Origin: Flaccisagitta enflata
Taxonomy: Eukaryota > Chaetognatha > Sagittoidea > Aphragmophora
Direction: 5' to 3'
Length of the DNA stretch: 64,000 nucleotides
NCBI GenBank assembly: GCA_965153355.1
Contig: OZ231128.1
Location: 44,392,001-44,456,000, forward strand
The translations under genes were made by a program, and so were the position numbers. Numbering within the stretch: the first letter of the stretch is position 1; each line of letters begins with the position of its first letter. The notes beneath the pieces were generated by a model, which was given only the letters and a program-made list of their open reading frames with translations, ran no database searches and had not been told where the DNA came from. Positions 1 to 10,715 of the stretch are shown here, piece after piece.

Positions 1-141
1 TGTAATCTTGTCTGTCTCCCCTCGGAAAATGTGGCCGCCAATCACACCCAATGACCGATTTGATACGTATTCTTTGTGCTGTGAGCAGAAGGAACAAAAA
101 GGTCAAGTGGGTTTATGATTGAATAATTCACCAACCCTGCT

Positions 142-246
<105 letters not shown>

Positions 247-615
247 ATTTCATTACCATTATGATACGACCAGCAATTTGGGTTGTCGTGAGACCCCAGT
301 CAGCCGTCTGTGATTCGATGGACTTGATCAGCGCCGCAATTTTCTTCACTTGACCACTTTCACCGCACTTGAGAAAAGGCTGTGATGGGCGTCCTCCTAT
401 AACAAAAGTAGTCAATTGTTTTTATTGATTGGGACCTGCTGCATGTGGCACACTAATGGTGGGCAGGGGCAGCTAACTACACCTACTACCTTGTGAGTCG
501 ATTGAAATTAATGAAAATGTGTTCAGGTTGTAAATGCAATAAAGGGGAAAAAGCACGATCATTGATGTCACTAGAAGCACACCCATAGCCCTGTAGTACA
601 TGACTGTTATTATAC

Positions 616-658
616 CTCTTGATCCGACCGTGGCCTGCCGTTGCTGCTGCTGCTGCGG

Positions 659-747
<89 letters not shown>

Positions 748-790
748 GCTGTTGTTGTTGCTGTTGTAAAGGTCGTTGTTGTTGTAAAGG

Positions 791-853
<63 letters not shown>

Positions 854-1055
854 TTGCTGCTGCTGTTGTTGTTGTCGTGCTGGTGGAAGAGCCGCATCCT
901 TAATGTCCTGGATAAGTTCATCACTAAGGGCCGGTTCCGCCTGAAAGCTCGCTCTCTTCTCGTTCCGCTTCCGTTTCAAGTCTTCGTGGGCGCGTGACAA
1001 ACGACAACGAACTTTGCTCAGCAGATCAGGTTTCATGTTTTCTTCATCCCCAGGT
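616..1055 (-). CDS. Polyglutamine exon (exon E) of a five-exon gene of unknown function
   Basis: The minus-strand frame is open from an acceptor (TTTTTCGTCCAG, exon start 1055) through a charged segment (PGDEENMKPDLL...LKRKRNEKRASF...LIQDIKDAALPPAR) into roughly 80 glutamines, coded mainly by CAA and broken by a few K, P, L and R, then RQATVGSRG. A donor-like AAGAG|GTATAA ends the plausible coding part at 616. Reading on would give a hydrophobic tail to a stop at 473, which looks like intron. The acceptor phase (one base completing a codon) fits the donor of exon D. The polyQ array is likely to vary in length between alleles. The function is not recognised. The charged pre-polyQ part could be a coiled coil. 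Confidence 0.5.
640..877. repeat. (TTG/CAA)n trinucleotide array encoding polyQ
   Basis: TTG repeats with a few TGC and AAAGG interruptions. Only the minus-strand CAA frame has non-repetitive coding flanks, so the polyCys, polyVal, polyAsn and polyLeu readings are shadows. Confidence 0.9.
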
Positions 1056-1316
1056 CTGGACGAAAAATATTTTGACATGTCAATATTTTGACGAAACGGA
1101 ATAACCACAGCTACAAAACCATCAAAAACAGAAACAACTAAAACATAAGAACAAGAGAGTAAGTGATAGAAATGACCATTTTGAAATGACATTCAAAATG
1201 ACAAAAAAGTTACAGCCCTGTCTAGACAGTCCAACAGATTGAAAGATGGATAGACGAGCGGACCGACCGACCAACCAACAGCCCCCAAAAAAAATGAACA
1301 ACATTTTTCAGCCTAC

Positions 1317-1481
1317 ACTTTAAGATGGTTCCGTTCATGGTAGTCGTTAATGACATGAACCGCCAATGCCCGAGGAGAGAAACCAGAATCTTTCCAGACT
1401 TTACTAGCGAATGCTTCACCATACGTTAGACAACGTTTCTTAGGAACCGGCGAATCTGCGCGTGTTGGGGGGCCTGGGTTC
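1317..1481 (-). CDS. Exon D of the same unknown gene
   Basis: The exon begins after TACAACCCAG and is 165 nt long, one base plus 54 codons plus two bases. It encodes NPGPPTRADSPVPKKRCLTY and continues GEAFASKVWKDSG...ALAVHVINDYHERNHLK. The donor is AAAGT|GTAGGC, which is moderate. The acceptor and donor are both phase 2, matching exons C and E. The segment after the NPGP looks like a folded basic domain but I do not recognise the family. Confidence 0.5.
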
Positions 1482-1665
1482 CTGGGTTGTATAACAATAG
1501 GATGGCGAAATAAGAGGGCGTGACAAGATCGCAACAAATTTCCCTAACACGATTACAATAAAACAAAAGATAGCTATAAAATTGTTAGCTTTGATTGACG
1601 ATGGTGAAGTGACTAAACAGGTGTCAACATTATGACTGACAACATAAACTAACAACTACAACAAC

Positions 1666-1923
1666 CTCTCCACTCCAGCCATGACCAACAACATCTGTCG
1701 TATCCCGGCACGTGCGAAGTGATGAATATCAAGGATTCGTTTCGCGGTGGCGGCAAAATCTCTTCTAATGGGCTTCCACGCGGACGAAGATGCATGGAGC
1801 GCCGGAAACTGGTTCCTCGCCATCATAAAATGAAGCATCTGGCTAATTCCGCGCAACTCCATATTATCGATATCAACACAGGAAGCATTGACCTTAAAAT
1901 CGCGCCCATCAGACGGAGTTGAT
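1666..1923 (-). CDS. Exon C of the same unknown gene
   Basis: The exon follows a strong acceptor (a T-rich tract ending TATATGCAG) and is 258 nt long. Its frame reads STPSDGRDFKVNASCVDIDN, then a helical stretch (MELRGISQMLHFMMARNQFP and KPIRRDFAATAKRILDIHHF), and ends ...MLLVMAGVER at donor GAGAG|GTTGTT. Joining AG to the first G of exon D gives GVERNPGP, close to the 2A ribosome-skipping consensus D(V/I)ExNPGP but with Gly for Asp. The protein family is unknown. Low codon bias and exact phase support coding. Confidence 0.55.
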
Positions 1924-1953
1924 CTGCATATACAAGAAAAAATATAAACTGGC

Positions 1954-2343
<390 letters not shown>

Positions 2344-2541
2344 ACATGCGTCTAATTATAAGTTAAAAGTTAATAAATGTAATTGGTTTGTCTATCGCCA
2401 CTGTTTACATTTGTGTTTATGTGAGACCTTGCTTAGTTGTATTAGGACATCCGAGTCAGCGTTTTTTATTCTGTCACAAACGTTTGTAGAAAGCATTCAA
2501 TTTCTCAGTCATCACAAACCCGAATCAGCATGCCCATTTAC

Positions 2542-2700
2542 CTCGAAATCGCGACCATATCAAGAAGCATAAGATGTAAACTTGGAATTTCCATACGCCG
2601 AATATCCTGGAACGGGGCCGTGATTGCAAAGTCACCACACTCCGGAAGCGAATGAACAGCAGCATACAAGGATGGAGTTGACTTGCCACGGTATGCGGGA
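2542..2700 (-). CDS. Exon B of the same unknown gene
   Basis: The exon is 159 nt and runs from acceptor CCCGAATTAG to the good donor TCGAG|GTAAAT. It encodes PAYRGKSTPSLYAAVHSLPE and continues CGDFAITAPFQDIRRMEIPSLHLMLLDMVAIS. Its last two bases (AG) plus the first base of exon C (A) make an Arg codon, so the B-C join is in frame. The 618-base intron that follows contains both TG arrays. Confidence 0.6.
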
Positions 2701-2782
2701 CTAATTCGGGTCGCGTCAAAGGCGAGGATCAGCAGCAGCAGCGTGTTAGTCCGTCCGTGAGACCAAAACAATCGCCACTTAC

Positions 2783-3034
2783 AAGCGCTGGCGAAACAAC
2801 GGACAAAAAGAAAAACACCTAAGACAACAGCTAAAATGAAAACCAAGAGATAAACAAAAAAGCGGAAGAGGAGGTACAAAATGAGGAAGAATGAAAAGTC
2901 CCTCGTCCTGGCCTGTGGGCTGAATCCCAACCGTGGTTCCTCCCTGCTCGCAGTTCCCGAAAACCCAGAGGGAGGGTCCGAGAAATGCGACCAGGTCCCC
3001 ACCAGCGCCAGGATAAGGAACCATAAAATGCGGA
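2783..3034 (-). CDS. Probable exon A of the same unknown gene
   Basis: The minus frame begins after ...GTCACAAAG (3035) and includes SPHFMVPYPGAGGDLVAFLG then NCEQGGTTVGIQPTGQDEGLF. It ends at an excellent donor, CGCTT|GTAAGT. The exon is 252 nt and its phase fits exon B (TT|T, Phe). The second half is low in complexity and hydrophobic, so a further intron inside it is possible. No start codon can be chosen with confidence, and upstream exons may lie beyond 3034. Confidence 0.4.
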
Positions 3035-3351
3035 CTTTGTGACGTTCAAAGAACCGCAAAACTCGGTCTTTATGGCGCATGATGGATGAGGAAGAGAGCG
3101 AAAACGAGAATTTAGAGTAAACTTTTAGAAATGAGAATGGCGAGTAGAGATATGCGCGCATAAGATTAACAACCGAGTGATTTTAGAGCTAGATTTTTTC
3201 ATTAAGATACTCAATTGATATAGAACTTCAAACTATGATTACCGCTATTTAGCATGAATATTGCTTAGTGATTTGATGATATTTTACTCCTTGTATAAAA
3301 AGGCAATTGGGAGCAAGCTTGAGCAGGAGAGTATATGAATTGGAATAAAGG

Positions 3352-3353
<2 letters not shown>

Positions 3354-3392
<39 letters not shown>

Positions 3393-3459
3393 AGAGAAAG
3401 AGAAAGAGAAAGAGAGAGAGAGGGAGAGAGAGAGAAAGAGAAAGAGAGAGAGAGAGAAG
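3354..3459. repeat. (GA)n / (GAAA)n microsatellite
   Basis: GA dinucleotides with interspersed GAAAGA units. The flanking 3035-3353 and 3460-3690 hold nothing recognisable. Confidence 0.95.
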
Positions 3460-3696
3460 TCGAGCAAACGCAAAACTGTTTGAATATTGTCTAAGATTTT
3501 TAAAAAATTCAAAAGAGCAGCTAATAAAAGAGCAAAACATAATTTGCAGATGGAAACGCGTCACGCTTGTCTTTATTTACTTTTTACCATCAAATCAATT
3601 CCAGTCTTAAGAAATTTTAGATCATTTAAGATTTTTGTAATCGGATCATACAGACCAAATCTTGTGTTCATGAAATAATTCAATAAAAAAAGTCAA

Positions 3697-4359
3697 AGGT
3701 GGAGGTGGGAGGGACGTTGACCGGCTATTAAGGTGGGAAAAATGTGAGAGCAAATACTCTTTATATAGGTTAAGGTGGGTAGGGTGGTTCTAGCTGGTTG
3801 GTGGGTGGTTTTTCCAAGTCGGGGGTGTTTTTGCCTCACGGTGATGGTGATTTAGGTGGGTAGGGTGGTTCTAGCTGGTTGGTGGGTGGTTTTTCCAAGT
3901 CAGGGGGGTTTTTGCCTCACGGTAGTGATTTAGGTGGGTAGGGTGGTTCTAGCTGGTTGTTGGTCAGTTTTCCAGAAGTCAGAGGTGTTTTTGCCTCACA
4001 GTGATAGTGATTTAGGTGGTAGGTGGTTCTAGCTGGTTGGTGGGTGGTTTTGGGTCAGGTGTTTTGCCTCCACGTGATGGTGATTTAGGTGGGTAAAGGT
4101 GGTTCTGCTGGTTGGTGGGTAGTTTTTCAAGTGAGGTGTTTTGCCTCACGGTGATAGTGATTTAGTGGGTAGGAGTGGTTCTATGTGGTTGGTGGGTGGT
4201 TTTCCAAGTGGGGTGTTTTGCCTCACGGTGATAGTGATTTAGGTGGGTAGGGTGTTTCTAGCTGGTTGGTGAGTGGTTTTTCCAAGTCGGGAGTGTGTTT
4301 GCCTCACGGTGATGGTGATTTAGGTGGGTAGGGTGGTTCTAGCTGGTTGGTGGGTGGTT
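3697..4359. repeat. Minisatellite with ~80-bp unit, about 8 copies
   Basis: The unit contains GGTGGGTAGGGTGGTTCTAG, CTGGTTGGTGGGTGGTTTTT and TTTTGCCTCACGGTGATGGT. Copies differ by small indels. The array runs directly into the N gap, so its true length is unknown. Confidence 0.95.
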
Positions 4360-4369
4360 NNNNNNNNNN
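4360..4369. other. Assembly gap (10 N)
   Basis: Ten N at the edge of the minisatellite. Unique AT-rich DNA without recognisable features follows to 4593, where the 3' end of the Helentron would be expected. Confidence 1.
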
Positions 4370-4593
4370 TGAAAGGCATAGATTTAGTCCAGATCATATT
4401 AAATTATACTAAAGATTTAAACTTCTTCCTCCAGCTAATAGTGCATGGAAATATAAATGCTACAAACAAATATGATGAAGAATAAGGTATTAGCATCATC
4501 ATCCTTTTATTTGTTAGTAACATTTATATTTCTTCCACCCTCTTATGAATCAAATTATTTTTTTTTCAGTAGCAAGAACTTATACAATAACGA

Positions 4594-6732
4594 TCAAATT
4601 GGTTTACAAACAGAAACCAATGCATGATCAGAGTAATAACAATGACTCAAGCGTACTTGTGGTTCGAACGAAACATTTTTGCAAAAGACATGATCAATAA
4701 GTCCGCCTTGCAGATGAGTTGGAGTTGTAACAATTTGAGAGAATCCATTTGAGAGGATCGTTCTGATGACGAAATCCTTTGGTTCGACAGAAAAGTCAAT
4801 GTTAAAGTCACCGACGATGTAACAGGCTTTTGTTCCTCTTGCGAGACACCCAAGATCTTTGAGAAACTCCGATTTGTTGGCATTTTTCGATCGATAAACG
4901 TTAATGACGTCAAATTCATCACAAGCTACCTTCACCATTTGATACAGTTCTTTATTGAAGATTCCAGCAACAACAAATCCCGTTCTGAAATAGACAGCGA
5001 CGCCTTTTCCATGACCTTGGCTGACCAACTGCAAGTTATAACCTTGCAGTGGAAAATTATCGTTAGTATGTCCTCCATCGCACCACGTCTCTTGCAATGC
5101 AATGACACTTGATCGAATTTTTGCATTATTTTCAATGTCTTGGTGATGTTTCATCAGTGATCTTATGTTCATGGAAGAAATGAGGACTTCTTGTCGATTT
5201 GAAATATCATTCTCTGCTAGTTCTTGGAGTCTCTGGAGTTCTTCCATGGCCGTATTTGAAGGATAAATTTTGTCCTTCGGAAATTCATTGAGGATGAAGA
5301 GTTGGTCAAGTTTCTGTACTCTGCTCAAAATGACGTAGCCTTGAGCAGCTTCCCTTACAGATTTCAGGTCGGCAATCAGTTGCTTTGGAGCTTTGATTGT
5401 CGAGCCCTGAATCTTGTGGGCGGTGCTGGCAAATGCCACCTTCAGAGGAAACTGCGTTGCCAGCATGAAATCATTTTGTGAAGTCGGATTTTTGGACAAG
5501 TGGAATCGGCATTCAATTTTTGCGATGGGCGTCACAGGGATGTTGGGAAATTTCTGTTGAAGAGATCTAGAATTTTGTTTTCTTTTTTGTTGGCCGACTT
5601 TCACATTTTCAAATTGGACCAATATAGATTTCACGGTTTTGTTGCTTGAGGTTTCAAATCCAATAACTTCGCCAAGAGCGCCATTTGCCAAGGAATCTAA
5701 AGTGTCGACGTTGTAGGTCAACATGACCCTCGCTCCAATTTTCAAGTCCAACTTGTATTGAAGTGGCGTGTTGAATATACAACCATCTGCTTTCAATTTT
5801 GGAGCTTTAGGGGTTCCGTCTCGATTCTGCAGCTTCTTGCCAGATCTGCTGACTGAAGCGACAAAGGAGTGAAGTTGTCCTTGCATGGCATTGAGTCGTT
5901 GGTTATTTATTTTGTTGACTCCATTGTTTGTGCAGTTAACATGAAGAGCATCAATGGGTAAGGCTGGATCTTTTTCACTGATGACTCGGCCTTCGAGAGT
6001 GCGACAATCTTCCTCGGTGTGGTCCCCTGTCCGCATCCGGTTCAGAATATCAGCATACACTCTGTCCTCGCCTTGACGGTGGTTATGAGTCAAGAAGACA
6101 ATTTGGAATTTGCGCCACAATGGATCAATCATATATGGTAAATGGTAATCCGCGCACAATGGTTGTTGGAAAATGTATCGGCCCATCACCGGCTTCAATT
6201 GCTGAATGTCTCCACATAAAAAGATGGCACAGCCACCAAATGGATCCTCCATATTTTGCTTTAATTCTCGGAGACGCAGATCAAGTTGATATAACATGTC
6301 CGCTTTCATCATGCTGTATTCGTCAACGATCACCATTTTTAGGTTTTTCAAAGCTTCTCTTTTCTCATCTCTCGTTTTGTCTGCAAGAGACAAGAACTCG
6401 TTTCCAAAACCAAAATTAAATGCGCTGTGGAGTGTCATCCCATCCACGTTTGAAGCCGCACAACCCGTAAATGCTGTAATTAAAACATATGGTTTATCTG
6501 GATCATCTCCCGCTTGGCGCAATTGTTTTTCAAACCATTGAGAAATCACTCTGATGACTTGACTCTTTCCCGCACCAGCCCCTCCTTGAACAATAACGAG
6601 AGGTGGTTTCACCTGTGTAGGTTTTTTCCTACTTACTTGGATTTCAAAAGCATACTTGAGACAAATGTTTAATACAGACTGTTGGTCTGGATCCAGTTTG
6701 CGGGTTAGACACACTTCCCCGTTTCCTATCAA
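4594..6732 (-). CDS. Helentron helicase-endonuclease: Pif1-like SF1B helicase fused to an AP-endonuclease-like domain
   Basis: The 712-residue frame has all helicase hallmarks: Walker A GGAGAGKS near residue 50, Walker B VIVDEYSM near 134, GDIQQLKP near 174, LTHNHRQ near 214 and FASTAHKIQGSTI in the C-terminal helicase lobe. From about residue 515 it continues into an exonuclease-endonuclease-phosphatase fold with SMNIRSL, LQETW, GVAVYFR, VGDFNIDF, LIDHVF and YSDHALV, so the acidic, Asn and His catalytic positions are present. Pif1-type helicase followed by such an endonuclease is the published signature of Helentrons (Helitron2). The Rep domain is missing here; a Rep lies 14 kb upstream on the same strand. 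The frame is open back to 6750 (stop at 6751-6753) but has no ATG at its head; residue 1 would be TTG, so this is a 5'-truncated piece or an exon. No internal stop or frameshift is seen, which suggests recent activity. Confidence 0.93.
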   Translation of the reverse strand: MIGNGEVCLTRKLDPDQQSVLNICLKYAFEIQVSRKKPTQVKPPLVIVQGGAGAGKSQVIRVISQWFEKQLRQAGDDPDKPYVLITAFTGCAASNVDGMTLHSAFNFGFGNEFLSLADKTRDEKREALKNLKMVIVDEYSMMKADMLYQLDLRLRELKQNMEDPFGGCAIFLCGDIQQLKPVMGRYIFQQPLCADYHLPYMIDPLWRKFQIVFLTHNHRQGEDRVYADILNRMRTGDHTEEDCRTLEGRVISEKDPALPIDALHVNCTNNGVNKINNQRLNAMQGQLHSFVASVSRSGKKLQNRDGTPKAPKLKADGCIFNTPLQYKLDLKIGARVMLTYNVDTLDSLANGALGEVIGFETSSNKTVKSILVQFENVKVGQQKRKQNSRSLQQKFPNIPVTPIAKIECRFHLSKNPTSQNDFMLATQFPLKVAFASTAHKIQGSTIKAPKQLIADLKSVREAAQGYVILSRVQKLDQLFILNEFPKDKIYPSNTAMEELQRLQELAENDISNRQEVLISSMNIRSLMKHHQDIENNAKIRSSVIALQETWCDGGHTNDNFPLQGYNLQLVSQGHGKGVAVYFRTGFVVAGIFNKELYQMVKVACDEFDVINVYRSKNANKSEFLKDLGCLARGTKACYIVGDFNIDFSVEPKDFVIRTILSNGFSQIVTTPTHLQGGLIDHVFCKNVSFEPQVRLSHCYYSDHALVSVCKPI

Positions 6733-6997
6733 ATTTGGTTTTAGAACAATCTACGAGACTTTTTTTTCTCTCGAGCCGAATCTGCATCGTGACTCGACAA
6801 TTCGCCATCTACGCCCTTTTTCTTCCCTTGATCTACAAAGCTGTTTTCGTTCTGTCGCTAATAGCAGTGAGTGTCTCGGTCGCTATGCTGTATAGTGATA
6901 CTCAGATGTACTTGCAAATCAGCCACATAATCGTCTAAAAATGTTTGCTAGCAATGTGTGCAAATAGAAACTGAGAAATGCTGGGTTACATACTTAC

Positions 6998-7124
6998 ATT
7001 GTCGCAGACTGGTGGGTACTTGGCATGGGCAGAGACATTCTTGTCCGGCCCCCAGAACTGGTTTGTGAACAAACAGTTTTCGTTCATACAACGATGGTGA
7101 CTGTGCAGTTCTCCGACCAGGGAA
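6998..7124 (-). CDS. Isolated exon, unknown protein (Cys-containing)
   Basis: A 127-nt open segment between acceptor GGAAAAAGTTAG and a near-perfect donor (GACAAT|GTAAGTATG). It encodes one base plus 42 codons: SLVGELHSHHRCMNENCLFT then NQFWGPDKNVSAHAKYPPVCDN. The composition, with three Cys and Asn/His/Pro, looks like a real protein. The donor is phase 0. The next open frame downstream on this strand is the helicase, whose upstream AG (GTCTCGTAG at 6751) would also be phase 0, but no good pyrimidine tract precedes that AG. The protein family is not recognised. Confidence 0.5.
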
Positions 7125-7188
7125 CTAACTTTTTCCACAATTCACACAATGAAAAGTGAAATTTGGCGACCAAATATTTAGCTGAAAA

Positions 7189-7313
7189 ACAAGGCTAAGT
7201 AGGCCAATAAGGTGCGACATGTAGATCGAACTAATGCGTCACCCGACCAGCCAACAGACCAACCAATTGACTGACGGACACAGCCAGTTATAGAGGTGCT
7301 TTGGCACCTAAAA
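7189..7313 (+). mobile_element. Hairpin element, subfamily C copy 1
   Basis: Starts ACAAGGCTAAGTAGGCC with the 5' motif AAGGTGCGAC, has a short CAGA/CCAAC-like centre, and ends TTATAGAG, the palindrome AGGTGCTTTGGCACCT and AAAAA. The 5' GGTGC is an inverted copy of the palindrome arm. The flank 7314-7505 shows nothing. Confidence 0.8.
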
Positions 7314-7504
7314 ATTGGTGTTCCGCTTATTTCGCCTGACTCAATAGCCGAATTCGCTCGGTTGAACGTGCACACATGGTCTCCTTGACATACACGTATA
7401 AAATTCACCAGCATGGAACAACAAGAGTTGAGGATACAAATGTTTGTATTTCGTTTTAAATGAACAAGGCCGAAAAACGGACTTAACCGGTGTGATACAA
7501 TTTA

Positions 7505-7507
<3 letters not shown>

Positions 7508-7597
<90 letters not shown>
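7508..7597. repeat. (GA)n microsatellite
   Basis: About 90 bases of pure GA. On the minus strand it is a CT tract roughly 380 bases upstream of the acceptor at 7125. The stretch 7598-8367 is otherwise featureless, apart from a possible ankyrin-like exon at about 7950-8023. Confidence 0.95.
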
Positions 7598-7600
<3 letters not shown>

Positions 7601-8367
7601 CGGGAGAGAGAGTCAGAGAGAGCAAGACAGGACAAACAAACAACAAAGAGACTGAGTCAGAAAGCCGGTGAGCGAAACAGATGCAAATAGCAACAGAGAA
7701 ATTAATTACAATAAAAACTAGGACCGAACGACCAAGAAATCAATTATGATAAAAACTAAACCGAGTGTCTCCATGCCTAACACCAATCACATTCATAAGT
7801 ATGGAGCAAGATTCATAAATAAGAGGATACCAACGAGCATGAAATTGTTGACTAGGCCTATTGAATTTGAAATTGTCTCGATTTTGCCATGATTAAAATA
7901 ACTTAAAGTTGAATGTTGAGCAAAAGCAAAATGAATTCCTCTTTCGCTCTGATTGTATTTGCACGGCTCGCTAGGGCTGGTCAGTATGCGTTTTTGTCGA
8001 AAATCTCTCTGTAAGTCACAGGGAAGAACCGTCTTGAGCAAATAGAACTAATCAGCTAAAAATCGGCGTTCAAATGTTTGTATGTTCAATGCTCATAACA
8101 GTTTTCCCCGTCGAAATGCTCACTGGATGTCGCTGGGTCCAATAACGGTGAGAACTCCTTAGTAAACTTTCCTGTTATTGAACAAGTTTAAGTATTTCTT
8201 GTTAGAAATAGATGACTTTGCCTTTTGAATGCCAGGTAGATTGTCGCTGTCAAGTTTCATTGTCAAAATATCTTTTGGAAGCTCGTATCAACTGTCTTCT
8301 GCGATTACTTCATTATGCAAATTAGGGAAATGATTGGAAGATTACGTCTAATAAGGTTGCGTGTTTT

Positions 8368-8522
8368 GATGAGCAAGAAAAAGAGGCTGGTTACTTTGCA
8401 ATCCAGTCGCAGACGGTTGGGCCGGGTCAGTGGGATGAAATCCGCTCGATATTCAAAAATGTTACGGACGGACGGACAGAGGGACCGACTGACATTACGA
8501 GGTGTAGAGTCGCGACTCAAAA
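8368..8522 (+). mobile_element. Degenerate hairpin element, subfamily B
   Basis: Contains GCAATCCAGTCGCAGACGG near the 5' side, a CGGACGGACGGACAG stretch, and GGTGTAGAGTCGCGACTCAAAA at the 3' side. This is the B layout with an eroded palindrome. Confidence 0.55.
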
Positions 8523-8526
8523 GAAA

Positions 8527-8603
<77 letters not shown>

Positions 8604-9576
8604 AAGATAGAAAGATAGAAAGATAGAAAGAAAAAAGAAATAATGAAAAAAAGAAAGAGGAGAGGGAAACGGAAACCGTCGGAAAAAAATAAAAAGAGAA
8701 AACACAAAGGAAGAAAGGAAAACAGAAAGAGAGGAAAATGGAAAGGAAGAAAGGAAAACGTAGAGAAAGAAAGGAAAATGAAAACATAATTCATAAGGAA
8801 GAAAGGATAAAAGAAAGAGGAAAACAGAACAATAGGAAGAACGATAAACAGTAAGAATGTAAAACAGAAAGAAAGGAAGAAAGGAAAATGAAAAGAAAGG
8901 AAGAAAGAAAAATTGAAAGAATGAAGGAAAGGAAAACGTGAGGGAAAGGAAGAAAGAAAAATGGGAAGAAAGAATGAAAGGAAAATGAAAAGAAAGGAAG
9001 AAATCAAAACGTAAATAAAGGCAAACTTAAAGTTAAAGGAACGGAAGAAAGAAAAATGGAAAGAAAGGAAGAATGAAAAACGTAAAGAAAGGAAAATCGA
9101 AAGAAAGAAAAAAAGAAAAATCAAAAGAAAGGAAGAAAAAAAAAAACGAAAAAAAAAGGAAGATCAGAAAACAGACGGAAGGAATAAAGGAAAACGGAGA
9201 GAAAGAAAGGAGGATGGATCAAAAGGAGGAAAGGAAAATGTAAAAAGAGGAAGCAAAGAAAATAGAAAGGAAGGTAGGAAAACGGAATGAAGGGAAGAAA
9301 GGAAAATGAAAAAAAGGAAGAACAGAAAATGGACAGAAAGGAAGATCAGAAAATGGACAGGAAGGAATAAAAAAACGGAAAGAAAAAAAGGAAAACAGAA
9401 GGGAAGGAAGAAAGGTAAACGGAAGGAAAGGGGGAAAAAAAGGAAGGAAAGGATCACGGAAAACTAGGAAAAGAGGAAAACGGAAAAACAAAAAGGAAAA
9501 GAGGAAAACGGAAAAACGGAGAGGAAGAAAGGATGGAAGGAAAACGGAATGAAAAGAAGAAAGAAAACAAAAAGAA
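8517..9576. repeat. Purine tract, (GAAA)n decaying to GGAAA/GAAAGG
   Basis: A perfect AAAG array to about 8600, then 950 bases almost free of pyrimidines with degenerate GGAAAGAAAGGAAAA units. Long frames here are compositional artefacts. Confidence 0.95.
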
Positions 9577-9762
9577 ACAAGGCCGGATACACGGCCATCA
9601 GTTGCGGACGGGTTGGTGGGAGCGGAAATGCGCGTTTCCCACATTTCAACTTGAGCGTGACGGACCAACCGACCAACCGACCAACCGACCGACCGACCGA
9701 CCAACCAACCAACGGACGGACGGACAAAGCCTCTTATAGAGTTGCGTGTCCGCAACTAAAAA
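9577..9762 (+). mobile_element. Hairpin element, subfamily A copy 1
   Basis: Starts ACAAGGCCGGATACACGG with AGTTGCGGACGGGTTGG, has a central array of CCAACCGA and CCGA units, and ends TTATAGAG, the palindrome GTTGCGTGTCCGCAAC (9741-9756) and TAAAAA. The 5' AGTTGCGGAC equals the reverse complement of the palindrome 3' arm. It is embedded in a purine-rich tract. Confidence 0.85.
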
Positions 9763-9806
9763 GAAAAGAAAAAGAAAAAAAAATGAGAAAGGTAAATGGA
9801 AAGTAA

Positions 9807-10061
9807 ACAAGGTCATTAGACCTAAGTCGCGTGCGTCGGCACTTTCAAAAAAGTCAGGCAGACAGACAGACAAACAATTTTTTTCAAAAAGACATTTGAA
9901 ATGGCAGTTTACTGCACAAAGTTCCTTCTCTACCACTCAGAGACATGAAAACGCTTTCAAAAGCTTTTAAAACAGTTTTGTGACCGACGGACCGACCGAC
10001 GGACGGACCGACCGACCAACCGAAAAGTGGCTTATAGAGTCGCGTAGCACGCGACTAAAAA
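9807..10061 (+). mobile_element. Hairpin element, subfamily B copy 1
   Basis: Starts ACAAGGTCATTAGACCT with AAGTCGCGTGCG, has a central CCGACGGA array, and ends TTATAGAG, the palindrome GTCGCGTAGCACGCGAC (10039-10055) and TAAAAA. Confidence 0.8.
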
Positions 10062-10099
10062 AGGAAAACGGAGAGAAAACAAAAGTAAATGGAAAGAAA

Positions 10100-10282
10100 A
10101 CAAGGCCGGATACACGGCCATCAGTTGCGGACGGGTGGGCAGGGGCGGAAATACGCGTTTTCACACTTTTCAACTCGAGCGTGACGGACCAACCGACCAA
10201 CCAACCAACCGACCGACCGACCGACCAACCGACGGACGGACGGACAAAGCCTCTTATAGAGTTGCGTGTCCGCAACTAAAAA
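10100..10282 (+). mobile_element. Hairpin element, subfamily A copy 2
   Basis: Nearly identical to copy 1: the 5' ACAAGGCCGGATACACGG and AGTTGCGGACGGGTGGGC, a CCGA array, and the 3' palindrome GTTGCGTGTCCGCAAC (10261-10276) followed by TAAAAA. The stretch 10283-10630 is plain AT-rich DNA. Confidence 0.88.
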
Positions 10283-10634
10283 GCTAGACAGGAAATCATT
10301 TTATTATTAATTATCAAGCAATTTTTCAATCGTCAGTCTGATAGAATTAACTTTTTTACTTCTTTTGTAACAATGCACTTCACCTCTGTATCATATAGTG
10401 CGTAGACTGAGTTGACAAAAGCGCGCCTTGAAAATGTTCGATTTAAAAACTGGTGTAGGGAAGATTCAGGGGAAAAACTGTTTTACTGCATTGCTGCAAA
10501 CGAAAGCAAAATTTTGTTAAACTTTTATCAACTTTTTTTGTTCATTTTGTGAGCAATGAAGATACAAGGAGTTGAAGGTCGCGCAAGGTCTCAATCTTTC
10601 ACAAATAGCAACTCGAGTATTTTTGCCAACTTAC

Positions 10635-10715
10635 ATAGAGATTCATCAAGGTCGGCAATATGACCAGCCCTAACGGCTCGCCATGCATCTTCCATCCTTG
10701 ATACGTTGTACAATT
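10635..10715 (-). CDS. Single exon, possibly ankyrin-repeat-like
   Basis: The 81-nt exon lies between a textbook acceptor (TTCTTTTCCTCCATTTTAG) and donor (CTAT|GTAAGTTGG). Its frame reads LYNVSRMEDAWRAVRAGHIA then DLDESL, which resembles the start of an ankyrin-type helix pair (AWRAVRAGHIADL). Entry needs one base from the previous exon and exit leaves one base. The next minus-strand exon found (6998-7124) does not fit this phase, so further exons or a different gene must be involved. Confidence 0.5.

Noticed and set aside
3697-4359. CRISPR-like array
   Set aside because: Units are contiguous with no unique spacers, in a eukaryotic context; it is a minisatellite.
6735-6938. Plus-strand frame with a hydrophobic segment (IYALFLPLIYKAVFVLSLIA)
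   Set aside because: Lies next to the helicase on the opposite strand, with no splice or start support; hydrophobicity follows from T-rich sequence.
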